In this document: positions 12,681 to 24,868 of the stretch, piece by piece | Layout: each line of letters starts with the position of its first letter | Position numbering within the stretch: position 1 is the stretch's first letter | Notes under the pieces: generated by a model | What the model saw: the letters and a program-made list of their open reading frames with translations, nothing else | What the model was told of the DNA's origin: nothing | Databases searched by the model: none | From: Gymnopilus junonius | Taxonomy: Eukaryota > Basidiomycota > Agaricomycetes > Agaricales > Galerinaceae | Assembly: GCA_015501075.1 (NCBI GenBank) | Contig: JADNYJ010000006.1 | Location: 558,001 to 622,000 of the forward strand | Reading direction: 5' to 3' | DNA length: 64,000 nucleotides | Position numbers and translations under genes: made by a program

Positions 12681-12844
12681 CCTACGGAGAACGTGAAGGT
12701 GGTTGTGTTCAAAGATGAGGTCGACGGGGAACGGATGGGTATGTGTTACGTAAGACGGCTCATAGCAAACGATGTTCCGTTAAATCAAGTCACGTCTTTC
12801 TTTCCACCACCTCAAGAGCGTACACACCTCATTTTATTTCAACA
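12681..12844. promoter_or_regulatory. Compact shared upstream region of the complex I 9.5 kDa gene and SNU66
   Basis: Only 164 bp separate the two divergent start codons, so both promoters must overlap here. No clear TATA box was recognised. This is inference from gene positions. Confidence 0.5.
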
Positions 12845-15750
12845 ATGTCGATGGAAGAGAGTATCAGCTTGGAAGAAACGAACAAGATTCGTATTTCTCT
12901 CGGCCTTAAGCCTTTAACAGATGACAAGGCACCAGCAGACAAGGACAAGCAAGCAGAAAGTAACTATGCCAAGTTGCGAGAAAAGGAGCAGAAAGAAAAG
13001 GAATCGAAGTAGGCACCTGGCTGCAGTGCCTTGATATCTTGCTAACTTGGTCCTTTTGACATTGACTATAGGAAGATCCAAGACAAAATTGCCAAGTAAG
13101 TTGTTATCTCCTTCACAGTTCTATTGTCGCTTCATTGCATTTTTTTCTTGGGCATGCCAGACCCGAACTTGGAATTTAAGAACATCGATGCTCATTGTGT
13201 TCCTTCTATAGGGTGCGGAATCGACGAGAGCTCAATGCATCACTGAAAGGAACAACTCTGGGTGATGCAGAAGAAGACGTAGACGACACCTTGAAATGGA
13301 TCAAGCGAACCAAAAAGCGAGAAAGGGAGCTCGCTCTAAAGAGGCAGCAGGAGCTTGAGAATAAAGACAAGGAAATAATGGGAGATTACAATGAAAGTGA
13401 GTCGAAGCCCACTTTCATGGTATCGACACTCTTGCTGACTGTGCCACCTCGATGTAGGTGATCTCGTCGGCCTTAAGGTTAGCCACGACTTCGATGAAAT
13501 GGATGAAGGCGAAGCTCGGATACTTACCTTGAAAGACAGCCGTATCCTCGACAACGAAGGTATTACGTTTAATGTCTGCTTACTGCGATTACTAACTTGA
13601 TATTGTAGAGGACGAGCTGCAGAACGTCGAGATGGCAGAGGACGAACGACGAAAGAAGCGTCAAGAACTTAAAATCAAGAAGCGAGACTATACAGGATAT
13701 GACGATGACGAATTTGCTGAAGGGGCTCAAGGGTTAATGAAGCGCTCAATATTGGCGAAATATGATGAAGACATAGAAGGCCCTCGGACTTCGGTATGTT
13801 CCAGAACCCTGTCATTAATTTCTGACGGTTGATCAAGATACAGGAGTTCAGACTGGGTAGCTCTGCTTCGAGTAAGGCTAGACAAGAGGAACAGAGGCAG
13901 CAGACTGCCGCAGCCCTCAATAAGACCCTTCTTTCAATCGACTACCTCAGTAATATCACATCTTTTTTAGAAGGGGTTTATTTTTACTGGTCACTTCTTA
14001 CAGAAAACATCGAAAGGGCAGATTATGTCCAAGAAGGCGAAGTCGGCTTCAAAAAACCCAAGGTCTGTGCAATATATTTGGAATTGTGCAACCTTCTTAT
14101 TTTCCTCCACCTAGACAAAGAAGAAGCGGCCCACACGGCGAGCACCTGCGGACTCAGATCTTCTCACCGAAGACATGGATATCGATAAACCTATTGTTCC
14201 CCTAGAAAGAAACTTAGATGCCAATTTTGTCGATGACGATGAGCTGCAAGCCGTTTTGGCTCGGTCGCGAAAAGCTAAGCTCTACAAAACGAAGAAACTC
14301 ACCCCAGAAGAGCTGGCTAAAAAGAGTAAGTTAATCTGTATCCCATGTTTCATGTCGTTCGCTAATGATCGTTCAATAGTTACTGAGGAGAGGATCAAAA
14401 ATAAAGAACCCGATGATACAGTGATTATTAAGACTGAAGAGACGAATGAGGATGAGGATGACGGACTGACCTTTGACGAAACTACTGAATTTGTGCAGGC
14501 AGTCGGCAACCATCCTGTCGTCAAACCCAAACCTGAACCAAAGGAAGTTAAATTATCCCAACCTCCAGAGTCTGCGCGCAAACGCTCTGAACCGAGAGAT
14601 GTTTCTATGGCACCAGGTGATGTTGCATTAGACGAACTTGAAGCAGGAGAGGTTCGGGTTAAGGAGGAGGAGGACCAGGACTTTGATATGGGAATGCTTG
14701 ATGAAATCGAACACGCTCTCAAGACAACGGAGGCTGAAGAGAAGGCCGCGGTTGAAAGTGGCATCGACGGGGTTGGCGGCACGTCTTCAGAGAAAACATT
14801 TAGCTCTGGCATGGCGTCGACCTTGACCATCCTTCGACAACAGGGCATCCTCGCCCAACCGTCATCTGATCAACTGGAGCGCGAAAGAGTCCAGAGGCAG
14901 AGAGATCTGTGGTTGGCAGACCAACGGAGGGTGGTTGCTCAGAGAGAACTAGAACGCTTACAATCGCGCGGTGGGAATAAGGACCAGGCGCAGCGAGAAT
15001 ACGAGAACCGGCTTCGAGAACAACAGGAAGCCAGAGATAACATGGAGTCGTTCAAGGACTACAAGCCTGACATCAACATTGTGTACTACGACGAGTTCGG
15101 CCGTGCGTTGTCGGCGAAGGAGGCATGGAAAGCTCTGTCGCATAAATTCCATGGTAAGGGCTCTGGCAAGATGAAAACTGAGAAACGGTTGAAGAAGATC
15201 GCTGAGGAGAAGAAGAAGGAAGCTATGGCCAGTGGTGATACACCATTGAGCATGAACGCGGCTTTCCAGCAGAGGCAACAGAAGACTGGACAAGCTCACT
15301 TCGTTCTGTCAGTTGGAAACAGAGGGTATGTCGATTCCTCTTGTAAATCATGACATTAGAGTCGATCATTGATTATTTCTTTCTTTTAGTGCTGTGCCAC
15401 AAGCTGCTGAATTCTTAGAACCTCAGCACCCTCTTGCCAAGGGCAAGACAGAAAAGAACAAGAAAAAAAAAGAGAGCAAAAATGCCCAACATGCTACCGA
15501 CAATGGATTCATGACACTCCCTGCACCACAGCTCCATCTGACATCCAACGGACTCAGCCCAGCAGGCTCAGCATCCGCTTCGCCAGCTCCAAAAGCAGGT
15601 TTCTCCCGTATATCTTCCGCCTTCGTCGAGACGCCATCCCAGTCACAAGGAGGAACACCTGTGCCTGGAGATCGTGTCAGGGTTGCGTTTGGGATGAAGA
15701 GGAAAGCGGGTGAAGAAGCTCAAGGATCCCCTCCATCCAAGAAGCGATAG
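12845..15750 (+). CDS. SNU66: U4/U6.U5 tri-snRNP protein Snu66 / SART1
   Basis: Spliceosomal protein of the tri-snRNP, nuclear. It starts MSMEESISLEETNKIRISLG at 12845, the usual family start. Successive exons splice cleanly: KKIQDKIAK, RRELNASLKGTTLGD, DTLKWIKRTKKRERELA, LVGLKVSHDFDEMDEGEA, ILTLKDSRILDNE, RDYTGYDDDEF and IERADYVQEGEVGFKKPK. The large 3' exon then carries YYDEFGRALSAKEAWKALSH and FHGKGSGKMKTEKRLKK. That block is the conserved C-terminal signature. The tail after NRGAVPQAAEFLEP is Lys/Ser-rich and ends PPSKKR. About nine introns of 50-70 nt were placed and all join in frame. Long charged helical stretches (EREL, KRQQE) are present. It is convergent with the RNase H2A gene, 142 bp between stops. 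Confidence 0.93.
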
Positions 15751-15892
15751 TTTGATGAAACAATACCCAGCTTAAACTTCACTGCTTTGTGACATGCATT
15801 TTTTGTAACAATCTATAACTTACAATGAGGTGTTTGGCCTTTGATATTATTTATTATACTTTCATAAGTATGACAATCTAAGGGTATTGAAG

Positions 15893-17062
15893 TTATAAAG
15901 TGTCTATACTCTTGATATGTAAATCCCTGGTGACTGCGCATCGACCCTTCTCAAGGCCTTTGCCACCTTCAAATGCCTTGATTAACGAAGCCTGTCCCTC
16001 GTCAGTCCTGCGGTAATGTAAGAATTAGACTGACAATATTTTAGGATGAGACGTTACCATTTCACTTTGTGAGCACTCTTATCCAAAATAACCTTGACCG
16101 TCGTCCAAGAGAAGCGGACAATTTTTGGGAATCCAAAGACGGGATCAATAGCAGTTTTAAGCCATGCTTGGGTATTCGGATCTGCATGGATAATCTACTC
16201 AGCTACATCCAAAGCACAGTATTGAAGGGCGCAAACCAGATGGATATCCTGAACCAAGCTCTGAGCTCCATGGACTTTTAGATTTCCCATCGTTCTCCTC
16301 AAAGTGCCAGCCCTCGACGCAAGCGTCTCGAGTTACTTTGGCTGCTACACTAGCGGCACCTACGATTTTGAATTTGGAGTCGGCCTTGGTGGTGACTGTG
16401 AAACTAATTCCTGGAAATAGGGACGAGAGGTATTTTTCGTATGTTGTTGTCGTGCCCAGAGCATCGACGTAGACCTTTTCAGACATAAGATAAATTACTC
16501 CAGGAGAATTTGATAACTCCTACCTCGGACAATTCTATTCCTTTTGCAAGAACCTCACGGATTAACAGTATAGTAGCATCCTCGGATTGTCGATTGAGAT
16601 TTGCTGGAGGACGGCGAAGCATGCCACTCGATATAGCCTGGGGACTGTGAACTCCTTGAAAAAATCACTGCTTTCTGAATAAGGCATGTCTACCTTACTA
16701 CCCGAACGGACCACCCCAAGTTTGGAGGATCAGAGCTCAGAATGTCCAATAATCCGGATCTTGTGTCCGCATTGAGTGTCTTTGAATCTATCAAGGAAAA
16801 GTCAAAAAATATCTTTAAAAATGAGAACAGCATGACGCGTACCAGCAAATCCGAGCACTTCCATCTTTTCCTTATACGACAGAGGACAATACGCGATTCC
16901 ATAGACGAGAGGACCCAGCACTGGCCCTCGACCGGCTTCATCGACGCCGAGGATGTAAGGACCTGGGGCTGTCGGCGTTGGCGAGTGATATGTATAGGAG
17001 TCTTTGATTGGTGTTGATGGTCCTGGAGCGGATGGGATTTGTGAGCGTCCAGATTCAGACAT
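15893..17062 (-). CDS. RNH201: Ribonuclease H2 catalytic subunit A
   Basis: Type 2 RNase H catalytic subunit, which removes ribonucleotides from DNA and RNA from hybrids. It starts [18 protein letters not shown] at 17062. The first catalytic motif is [16 protein letters not shown] (the Asp and Glu of DEAGRG bind metal), followed after an intron by [14 protein letters not shown]. Further exons give [64 protein letters not shown] (with active-site residues) and [12 protein letters not shown]. The last coding parts are [19 protein letters not shown] and [19 protein letters not shown]. All introns join in frame. The SVRVV|SPQ junction uses a GTAGAC donor. No defect was seen. Confidence 0.93.
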
Positions 17063-17976
17063 AGTGCTAAGGTCAAGGATTGAAGTTACACGAAATTGAT
17101 TTGTTGCCAAACGCGTCTTTATTTACGCGTTGTTTACAATTTGATGTTCATCGGTCTGTCTCCGACCCAATCATTCAAATTGCTGCAACGGTTTCTGCGT
17201 CTCTTGCGGCTCCTCGTCTAAGAATTGCATATCTGGTCTATGCCTCAATTTGGCGCTCAGACTACTTGCTGGCAGGCACACGACCTTTGTGTTATTCAAG
17301 TATCGAACATGCCTTGCCAAAAAAAGATCACCTTGTTACCCGTCGTAGACCACTATCTAACTATCATCTACATCCAGCAAGAGGATATTGGGCAACCCAC
17401 ACGACCCGCGGAAATTTGTCGGATATCGTTATCACTCGAGTAGCTGCTTACCATTGCCTGCCGTTTTGTGTTACACAGCGTGATGATTCAAGCAGTATAT
17501 CATCACGGGGGTTTCTGCCCATGGTGATATCTGTCCATGCTAGCCGCAAGGGTGAAGCGATAAGACGGTGTCGCTGTTATTCAGGTGAAAACCACTTTCA
17601 ACCAATGACTACTATACGATAGAAACTCATACAAGAATCGACTTTCGAACTTCCAAGTTTCTAGATCGATATCTCGTTCACAGAATCTAGTCTTCAAGTT
17701 TTCGAAAGCCGAGCACACTTCAGAAGCTCAAGATCCTTTGAATGCTTCATTATTGCATCAAACTTTACTTAAATGGAGCATCATTGACTCTGCACGCGGT
17801 GAAGAACCGACGAATTGATGCTGGAGCCTCCTCATGATATCTGGCAAATGGTCAGCTGTTTCTGGCGTTCCAATTTTATCTCGCTTGCAGAAGATAACAT
17901 CTATACAGACGAACCAGGTATATAGCTTTGCCTTGAGTCTGTTAATCCGCTCTATCCCTTTCTGCTCTCACCGGCA
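17063..17976. other. Intergenic between divergent RNH201 and UNC93-like gene
   Basis: 914 bp. One plus-strand frame of about 180 codons lacks an ATG start, codon character and any recognised domain, so I treat it as chance. Confidence 0.5.
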
Positions 17977-20107
17977 ATGACAGACCTGCAGGAAAAGGGT
18001 TCTGGCTACAACAGCGGAAGCAGCGATGGCAATAGGTCGCAAGAGCAGGTTGTCCTCTTCGAGCGACCCAAGGGGCTCAAAGGCTTCTACTACCACCCAC
18101 TCACCCAAGTCGTCTTGCTGGGATTCGTATGCTTTATGTGTCCAGGTGCGTATGCTTTTGCGCTCTCTGTCCTAAACTAAGGCTAAGTGATACCGATGTA
18201 GGATTGTTCAATGCGCTGAATGGTCTAGGCGGTGGTGGACAAATCGACGCGACGACCAGTGCAAATGCTAACGCGGCTCTCTATGCCACCTTTGCATTTG
18301 GAGCGTTCTTCTCTGGGTTCGTTAATAGACTGGATTGTGGAGAATTATGCCGCTTTTCTGACCACATTCCTTCCAGTTCGATTACCAACAAACTAGGATC
18401 CCGCCTCACACTTTTCCTCGGGTCTACAGGGTATCCTCTTTATATCGGCGCATACCTGTAAGTCGCCAAGTAATCGTTGTCTGATACAAATCTATAATAT
18501 CAACAACAGAGCTCTCAACATCCATCCACACGCCGGTGCCTTCCTCATTGCAGCAGGTGCTATTCTTGGAATCTGCGCCGGCCTTCTTTGGTCTGCCCAA
18601 GGTTCTCTGATGTTAGGTTACGCAACGGAAGGCCAGAAAGGAAAATTTATTGCTGTTTTCTGGGCTGTTTTCAACACAGGCGCAGTTGTCGGTGCGGCGG
18701 TATCTCTTGGGCAGAACATCCATTCCACTGTAAGCTATTCACCGATCTTCATTTCTAACATTACTCATGACTTTCATGTCGTGCAGACTAACTCTGGTAA
18801 GGCTATCCTTCATTTCGACGTTGACGCTCCTGCCTCTCAACCCACCCAATCAACTAGTCTCAAACAGCACCTATGTACGCTCTGCATTACCTATCACAAT
18901 CCTGTTGCTTAATTAACAAACGTGTTGTAGATCGCCTTCCTTGTATTGACCATTGTCGGAATGATAATCACTACGCTAATGGCTGACCCTGCCAAAGTCA
19001 TCCGTACAGATGGTACGAAAGTAACAACCCCCGACACCCTTCATGGAAGGTCGAAATTTATGGACTCTGGATAACGCTGTTAACGGATCCAATGGTCATC
19101 CTCCTCTTTCCCATGTTTTTGGCCTCGAACTGGTTTTACACCTGGCGTTAGTACTCTTCTCTTCTTGTTTCTCATCATATTTAAAGTTGTGACCCATGTT
19201 CGCCCACCTTTTACAGAATTCAACGATTATAACGACGCCATATTCAATATCCGTGCTCGTTCGTTGAACAACCTCGTTTATTGGCTCGCCCAGTCGGTGG
19301 GTGCCATCGCTATGGGAACTTTACTCGACCAGAAAGCCCTCACTCGTCGCTTGCGTGCATTTTCCGGATGGGCCGTCTTGTTCTGTATGGTCTGGATCGT
19401 CCACATTTGGGCATATTTCTATCAAAAGTTCGTCTCCTGTCGCTAGAACGCATACCTATGTGCTTACTCCAATTTCAGGACTTACACAAGGGAGTCTGTT
19501 CCCCCCGATTCGGACAACAAGATCGACATATCTGATTCTGGATATGCCGCAAAAATATGGCTCTACATCTTCTGTGGTCTCCTGGACGCGATGTGGCAAA
19601 CGGCCTCTTATTGGATTCTAGGTGCCATGTCGAACGACCCCGCAAAACTTGCTTACTTTGCTGGATTCTGTCAGTAATCTGATAAATCTGACCTCGAAGG
19701 GTTTACTTACTTGTACTTTCTTCTCTCCATCAAGACAAATCGATTCAGTCAGCTGGAGCAGCAGGTGCGTGGAGAGCGGATGCTGTCAAGACACCGTAAG
19801 CATTATATCTGTCACATTTGATTGATATAGGTTTTTCTGACAAGAGAATACAGGTACATGAATCTGTTTATCTCCACCTGGGTGCTTCTCGTAGCTGGTC
19901 TGGTCTTTGCTTTGCCAATGTTATACCTCCGGGTCAAAGAACACACTGACCTTGCAGATGAAACTTTGTGAGTTCTGATCCAGGCGATTTCTTGTTCTGA
20001 ATCATTCATTTACCTGTACTTAAAGGTTACGAATGGATGACGCTGGCAATATACTCGATACCGCACAGGTTGCTCGAGAGAGGCCGGATCTTGTTTCTGA
20101 GAAGTAA
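17977..20107 (+). CDS. UNC93-like MFS transporter
   Basis: Major facilitator family membrane protein of the UNC93 (DUF895) type, with about 11-12 predicted helices. It starts MTDLQEKGSGYNSGSSDG. Recognisable parts in order: FYYHPLTQVVLLGFVCFMCPG, LFNALNGLGGGGQ, ANAALYATFAFGAFFSG, SITNKLGSRLTLFLGSTGYP, LLWSAQGSLMLGYATEGQKG (diagnostic) and FWAVFNTGAVVGAAVSLGQN. Later parts are FNDYNDAIFNIRARSLNN, LDAMWQTASYWILGAMSND and a last helix near YMNLFISTWVLLVAGLV. The tail ends RPDLVSEK. A 17-nt exon lies at about 18865-18881. After GTKVTTP the frame breaks at a run of five C (19028-19032). One added base restores HPSWKVEIYGLW and the helix MVILLFPMFLASNWFY. Substrate unknown. Confidence 0.85.
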
Positions 20108-20326
20108 ATGAATAAATACGCACACCGCTGATCCCATGTTGCAAGGACCCATGCGGGACGTTACATGCATACACGATAGTATATTGTTTGAAAATGCTTA
20201 GCAATTTCTACAGAGTACATTAAATATTACGACCACTTTACGAGAAAATCCCTGTTGTACAGTAACATTGGCTAGAGTATATCTCAATCATCATTAACCC
20301 ACTCTCTCCTCGATTTCTTCATTAAG

Positions 20327-22159
20327 TTAAAAAAGAACACTCTCACTGGTTTCATCTTTTTTCTGCCTGCCTTCGGGCTCTATAGGAAATGACTTGAACT
20401 CTTCTTTACCTTCGTCCAAGGCTCGAAGAGCTTCTTCTGAATATTTGATGCCTTCATCCATACCGATCGCCTTGGACTGCTCTAATGCTTCTGTGAGAAG
20501 CGTGCGTGCTTGTGTCCTGTCTCCAGATAGCTGTGCGTGCACAACGTCAACGCACCGAAAAAGAAATCTGCTTCAAAGACGCACCTCACGAATCATGGCC
20601 ACATTGTATAATAGCATCGCGAAGGACTCCTCGCATACATCACACTTGATGGGTGAAAGCTTGCGCGCCGCTATGACGACGTCTAGACCTTTTCTGGCCC
20701 ATGCTTCGGCTTGTGAGAGTGCCTCTGGGCTCGCGTTCTTGGTGTTCGTACTGCTTATCATGAGCTCGGCGACGTTACCCATTAGTTGAGCACCTTGAAA
20801 GGATGGTGATGTGTCAGGAAGATGATGACAGCAGGGGCTGAGATAAAAGTGGGTACTTACCTCTGCATCTGTCTTCCACTGGAGTTACATTCGGAGTGGG
20901 TGGTAAAAGAATGGAAATTGCTTGTAGATATAGAGGAAGGGCATAACTGTGCCAAAAGAATAGTCAAAAAACAGTATATTATATTTGAAAACTCAAAACT
21001 CACGTTATATTTCCAGATTTCGCATAATAAGTTCCAAGTGCCTCAAATGGTGCAGCAATATCATGACGCACACTCCATGTCGGCAATCCTAACTGTTCAA
21101 CGAGGACTTTGACCTTGGGATGTTCGTCTCCCACTCCAGTCCCCGTACCATCTCTAGTAACCACTTCAACGGCCTTCATCGGCGGAGCATCGAGGACAGT
21201 CCTCAATATAGCCTCGACAGACCAAACGAGCCATCTCTCCTCCTCCTCAGATGGTCTGCTAAGATCATGCGCCATTTCCGCAAGCTTGTAAGATAGTGAG
21301 ACAGCACGCATTCTGTCGGCCCTCGTGAGGCCTTTCAGAGTCTCCACGCCTAGATCGGGTCGGTTGTCGAGGGTCGAGGGAGGAAGGTTCATATATGCGG
21401 TGCGGAGAAGCCAGAAAGTGTCTTCGTACACAGCATAGGCATCTTCTAATCTGTGTGCATCCTCTAAGAGACCGCCTAATGCGATCCCGATGCCTGTCAC
21501 TTTGAGAAGAGGATCGTCTCCGAATGTTTCGAGGGGCAAGGATTTGGTCGTTTGCCATGCTCTAAAAAATGTGGGCTTCAGATGTGGTTAAAAGGATCGA
21601 AGGAGGAAATGGACCTTGAGAGATATGAAATGGCAGTGTCGACGTCCCCCTTGCGCTTGGCACGGAGGCCGTCACGAAGGTCTGAACGGACTTCGTGAGG
21701 CCACATAGTCATAACGTTATAGAGTCCATATCTGTTCACGGAGGAGAGTGAGGTGGAAAATAATGGCGAAAGGACTAACTGTCTTACGATCCATATGCTA
21801 CCAAACCTGTTCCAACAAGGATGAGAGCCGTGAAAATTGGGGAGGTTAGCCATGATGTTGAAGACTCCCCGGCAGGTGCTTGATCGCTGTAGGCCTCTTC
21901 CCTTGCTCTTTCCTTACCATCTTGCTGCTGGTCACAGTAGGTCGATATATCGAGATGAATAGAATATGGCCCAGAAGCCTCAATAACACACCTTGGCTTC
22001 CTCTCCTTGCTCTGTGACGAAGGATCGACTCGGAATCCGCTGGGCTACCGCCAACGACTTTGTCCGGTCTACTGATCGAAAAAGGGTCCGTGCGCTATTA
22101 CGAGTGACTACCGTACGCAAGGCCTGACGGGACGGGTGGACGAATCTGGATGCTAACAT
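20327..22159 (-). CDS. Mitochondrial inner-membrane TPR protein (Mgr3-like)
   Basis: It starts at the ATG at 22159 with MLASRFVHPSRQALRTVV, an Arg/Ser-rich stretch of about 45 residues lacking acids, typical of a mitochondrial presequence. A hydrophobic segment (SPIFTALILVGTGLVAYG) would be a membrane anchor. It is followed by YGLYNVMTMWPHEVRSDLRD and helical repeats such as GLRAKRKGDVDTAISYLS, GLLEDAHRLEDAYAVYED and LSYKLAEMAHDLSRPSEEEE. C-terminal repeats include QAEAWARKGLDVVIAARKL and HAQLSGDRTQARTLLTEAL. The order of presequence, helix and TPRs matches yeast Mgr3, an adaptor of the Yme1 protease (family knowledge; function here inferred). Several introns lie between exons, including one in the anchor region. 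It is convergent with the transporter. Confidence 0.75.
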
Positions 22160-22478
22160 GGTTTGCGAGAGCCATTTAGATTGTGAAAACCATAAATACT
22201 GCCGGGACATCATCGTCATAGCCACATGATGACCCAAAATAGAACCTTTGATGGTTCTGGAAAGGCTGTAACTCGTGGCCGTGCGAGGAAATGGGATTCA
22301 GTGTTCGGCGGTTGGTGAAGTGGCCGGAGGTGGAGATGGCTACAGGATGGGTGGCAAATCGAAGCAGTATAGGTCGTCCTTCGTACTCAAGTGAATTACA
22401 GGAAGAAATGTAAGGTTTAATTGGTTGATTCAAGTTATACATATACAAGTACTACCGAACTCAAAATATAAAAAAACG

Positions 22479-24868
22479 TGCGTTTGGAAACTTGAAGCCC
22501 AGTCCGTCAGAATGATAGACTGAGGCATTCAAGCCTAGCCCCGGGCCCGACGACAAGGGAGCACAACGAGAGACAGGCCTCTCTTCCCCGGGGAAAAAGG
22601 GGAATCGTCCTACAGCGAGATGGAGATCTCGCAATAGTGCAGTTCCGTTCGAAGAGAAAAAAAAGGTATGTATCATACTTTTTTTAAACAAAGCAGTTCT
22701 TTCAAACGCGAGGGATGAGATCTGATTATCTTTACCTTTCAGTAGGCAGCTCATCATCCATCACGCTCAAGGGTCTCACGAGCGGCTACTCCGTCGGAAA
22801 GGAGTCGGACAATAAAATCGTGGAATAGGGAAAAGCTGCCAAGGAAGAAAGGAGTCAGCTAATGGGAAACACAGCGGTCAATGGAAAGAACTCACCACTG
22901 GTGGGGACGCCCACTTGGCGACGAACAAACGACGCTCAAGCAGGCCCAGCACTCTCGACCGCATTAAGCCCTCAGTCGAGTAGGCCCTTGGATGTTATGG
23001 AACGGTTCCCGAGTATTATCTACACAGGTCATCTTCATAAATAGAAGAGCCTGATAAGTAGGCAGGCGCCACCCAGGTCTGATTACACTGGATGGGGTCC
23101 GAATATTTGCTACACAGGTCATCCCTCACGAGGAAGGGAGCCTGACAGGTAGGCAGACGACCATCCATAACGCCCAAGTAGAGAGTGAGTGAAACATATT
23201 TGGAGGTTTGAGGATTCGGAGATTCGGAGAATCAGATATTCAGATATTCAGAATAGCGGCTGCGATGGAATGGGCTCCGGGATCATTACACAGGTCATCC
23301 TCGACAAGAGGAGCCTGATAGGTAGGCAGAGTGACCATCCATTACTAGTAGAGAAAAAGAAAAAGAGAAAGAGTCAGAAGGAATGGCGTAGTTGATCAGA
23401 TCAGAGCGCGGCGAGTTGAGATCTGGTGGACTTTACACAGGTCATCCTCCACCCGCGTTGTCACAAGTGGAAGAGCCTGATAGGTAGGTAGATCGACCGC
23501 GCCCAGAATGACTCAGAGAAGAAAAGAAAAAATGCCCGAAGGCGTGGTAGTACTGAACATGGGAAAGAATCAGTCGATGAGGAATATAACAGACATAAAA
23601 AGAACGCACTTGCTGATTGTGACGGTTAATTGCCAGCCATCCCGCTCAAAAGAGTCGGCATGGCTGGCATGTTGGGCGCAATGGAAATGGGGTCAGGGAA
23701 GCTTTACACAGGTCACCCTCACAATAGACGGGCCTGATAGGTAGTCAGATCAACCATCATCCATAACGCCCAAGTAAACGCCCGAAGGCATGGTAGAGAT
23801 TACTGTTGAAGATGAGAAGGGCGTCAGTCAATGAGGAAGATAACGAACATAAGGCGACCTCACTGTTTTGGTAAACGCCCAGTAGTCTACCCGCCCTTTG
23901 AGGAACTGCTCACGGCGTCACAGTCGAGCACCATAAGAGTCATGCCAGGCAAGAGCGAGTGCACAGAAGAACGTCTCGAGGGCAGATGGTGGGGGGAGGA
24001 AAGCAAAGTCGGAATGAAGGGGCAGACAGGAAGTGGCTGCCCTTTTATAAGTCGCCATGGCCCATGAGCCGTTGTACCCCTTATGGCTAAATCTCGATCT
24101 TGTCCTGTTGCCGGTCATGTACCGAAGGACCACGCTCCATCCCTGAGCCTGCCCACATCCACCCATATGCTCGTGGTTCATTGGCTAGATTACTATTCAT
24201 TAGCAAGAATATGGAGGCTGGACAGATCTTGATAACGTCGCCTGCTACCGGTCGTACGCTCCTTGAGTCCGAGGATATGAAAGCAATCCAAATGGAGGTT
24301 GCCTCAAATAGCAAGTAGTCGCGAAAGCAGTAATAAAATATATGACTAATATTTCCGAGCCCGACACCGAGGCGGCTAACCGACTGACCTTCAGTTTCTT
24401 TTGGATAATCCTGTCCCGACACCCGGGCGAGCTCTCTAGTCTGAGAACACGTTGCCACAGCAGGAAGCCGAGTCGGTGAAAATAATCGGCTCTGGCCAGC
24501 GAAAATTGCAAGGGCTGCCCTGGGCTAACCGCGCGTCCCAAGGCAAGCTTCTAACCATGCGGACGGCGGTTCTATTATTCCTGATTCGTGTTGATTTGTG
24601 GGTGTGTTCTGACAGGAAATTCGAGTCTTTGACTGATGGGGAAAGGATATTCGTTCTTTGCTCAGACGACGCGCTTGGAACGGCCGATGTCCGCGCAGGC
24701 TAGGCGAGCTGGAACAACATAAAAAAACTGAGGGAGAGGATATGCGTCCTGGAGCTATTGGTAGTTGGATGCAAAGGCGTACATAGTCGCCAGTGACAAG
24801 ATGTTCTTTGCGATCCAAAAAGAGCCTGTTATGATGGCACGTGATGTTATCACCGCGTGTGTGACACT
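22479..24868 (+). repeat. Repeat family R, copy R1
   Basis: Non-coding repeat found four times in the window. All copies begin GTGCGTTT(A/G)GAGACTTGA-like sequence and end near ACCGCG(T)..TGTGACA. The 5' part has a GC-rich block with CCCCGGG and TCTTCCCCGGGGAAAAAGG. The middle holds the hairpin array at 23021-23749. R1 is the most divergent copy and carries roughly 400 bp of extra sequence (about 24113-24528) missing from R2-R4. No protein domain is encoded. Short open frames are similar between copies only because the DNA is. No terminal inverted repeat or target duplication was recognised, so the mobility class is unknown. Confidence 0.85.
23021..23749 (+). repeat. Five-unit hairpin array in R1
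   Basis: Five modules start at about 23021, 23111, 23287, 23434 and 23704. Each begins TACACAGGTCAYC and ends GCCTGAYARGTAGGCAG or a close variant, with a different inner hairpin between. Inner stems are CTTC/GAAG, CCCT/AGGG, CCTC/GAGG, CCAC/GTGG and CCC/GGG. An outer CAGG/CCTG pairing is shared. Modules are separated by unlike spacers of 40-215 bp. Confidence 0.8.

Noticed and set aside
14282..14848. 188-codon minus-strand frame
   Set aside because: It is antisense to the well-supported SNU66 exon and is Ser-rich only because the sense strand is Glu/Lys-rich.
17080..17622. 180-codon plus-strand frame upstream of the transporter
   Set aside because: No ATG at its start, no domain and no intron context. 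It lies in the shared upstream region of two genes.
22862..23044. Conserved 60-codon frame (MGNTAVNGKNSP...) repeated in R1-R3
   Set aside because: Its conservation follows the DNA similarity of the copies, other frames are equally conserved, and there is no sign of codon-level constraint.
23021..23749. CRISPR-like reading of the R hairpin array
   Set aside because: The variable parts are paired stems, not spacers. Module spacing is irregular, the genome is eukaryotic and no cas genes are present.
22479..24868. Interpreting R copies as solo LTRs (TG...CA ends)
   Set aside because: The outer sequence begins near TGCGTTT and could end TGTCACA, but no 5-bp target duplications flank R2 or R4, and no retroelement coding region is nearby.
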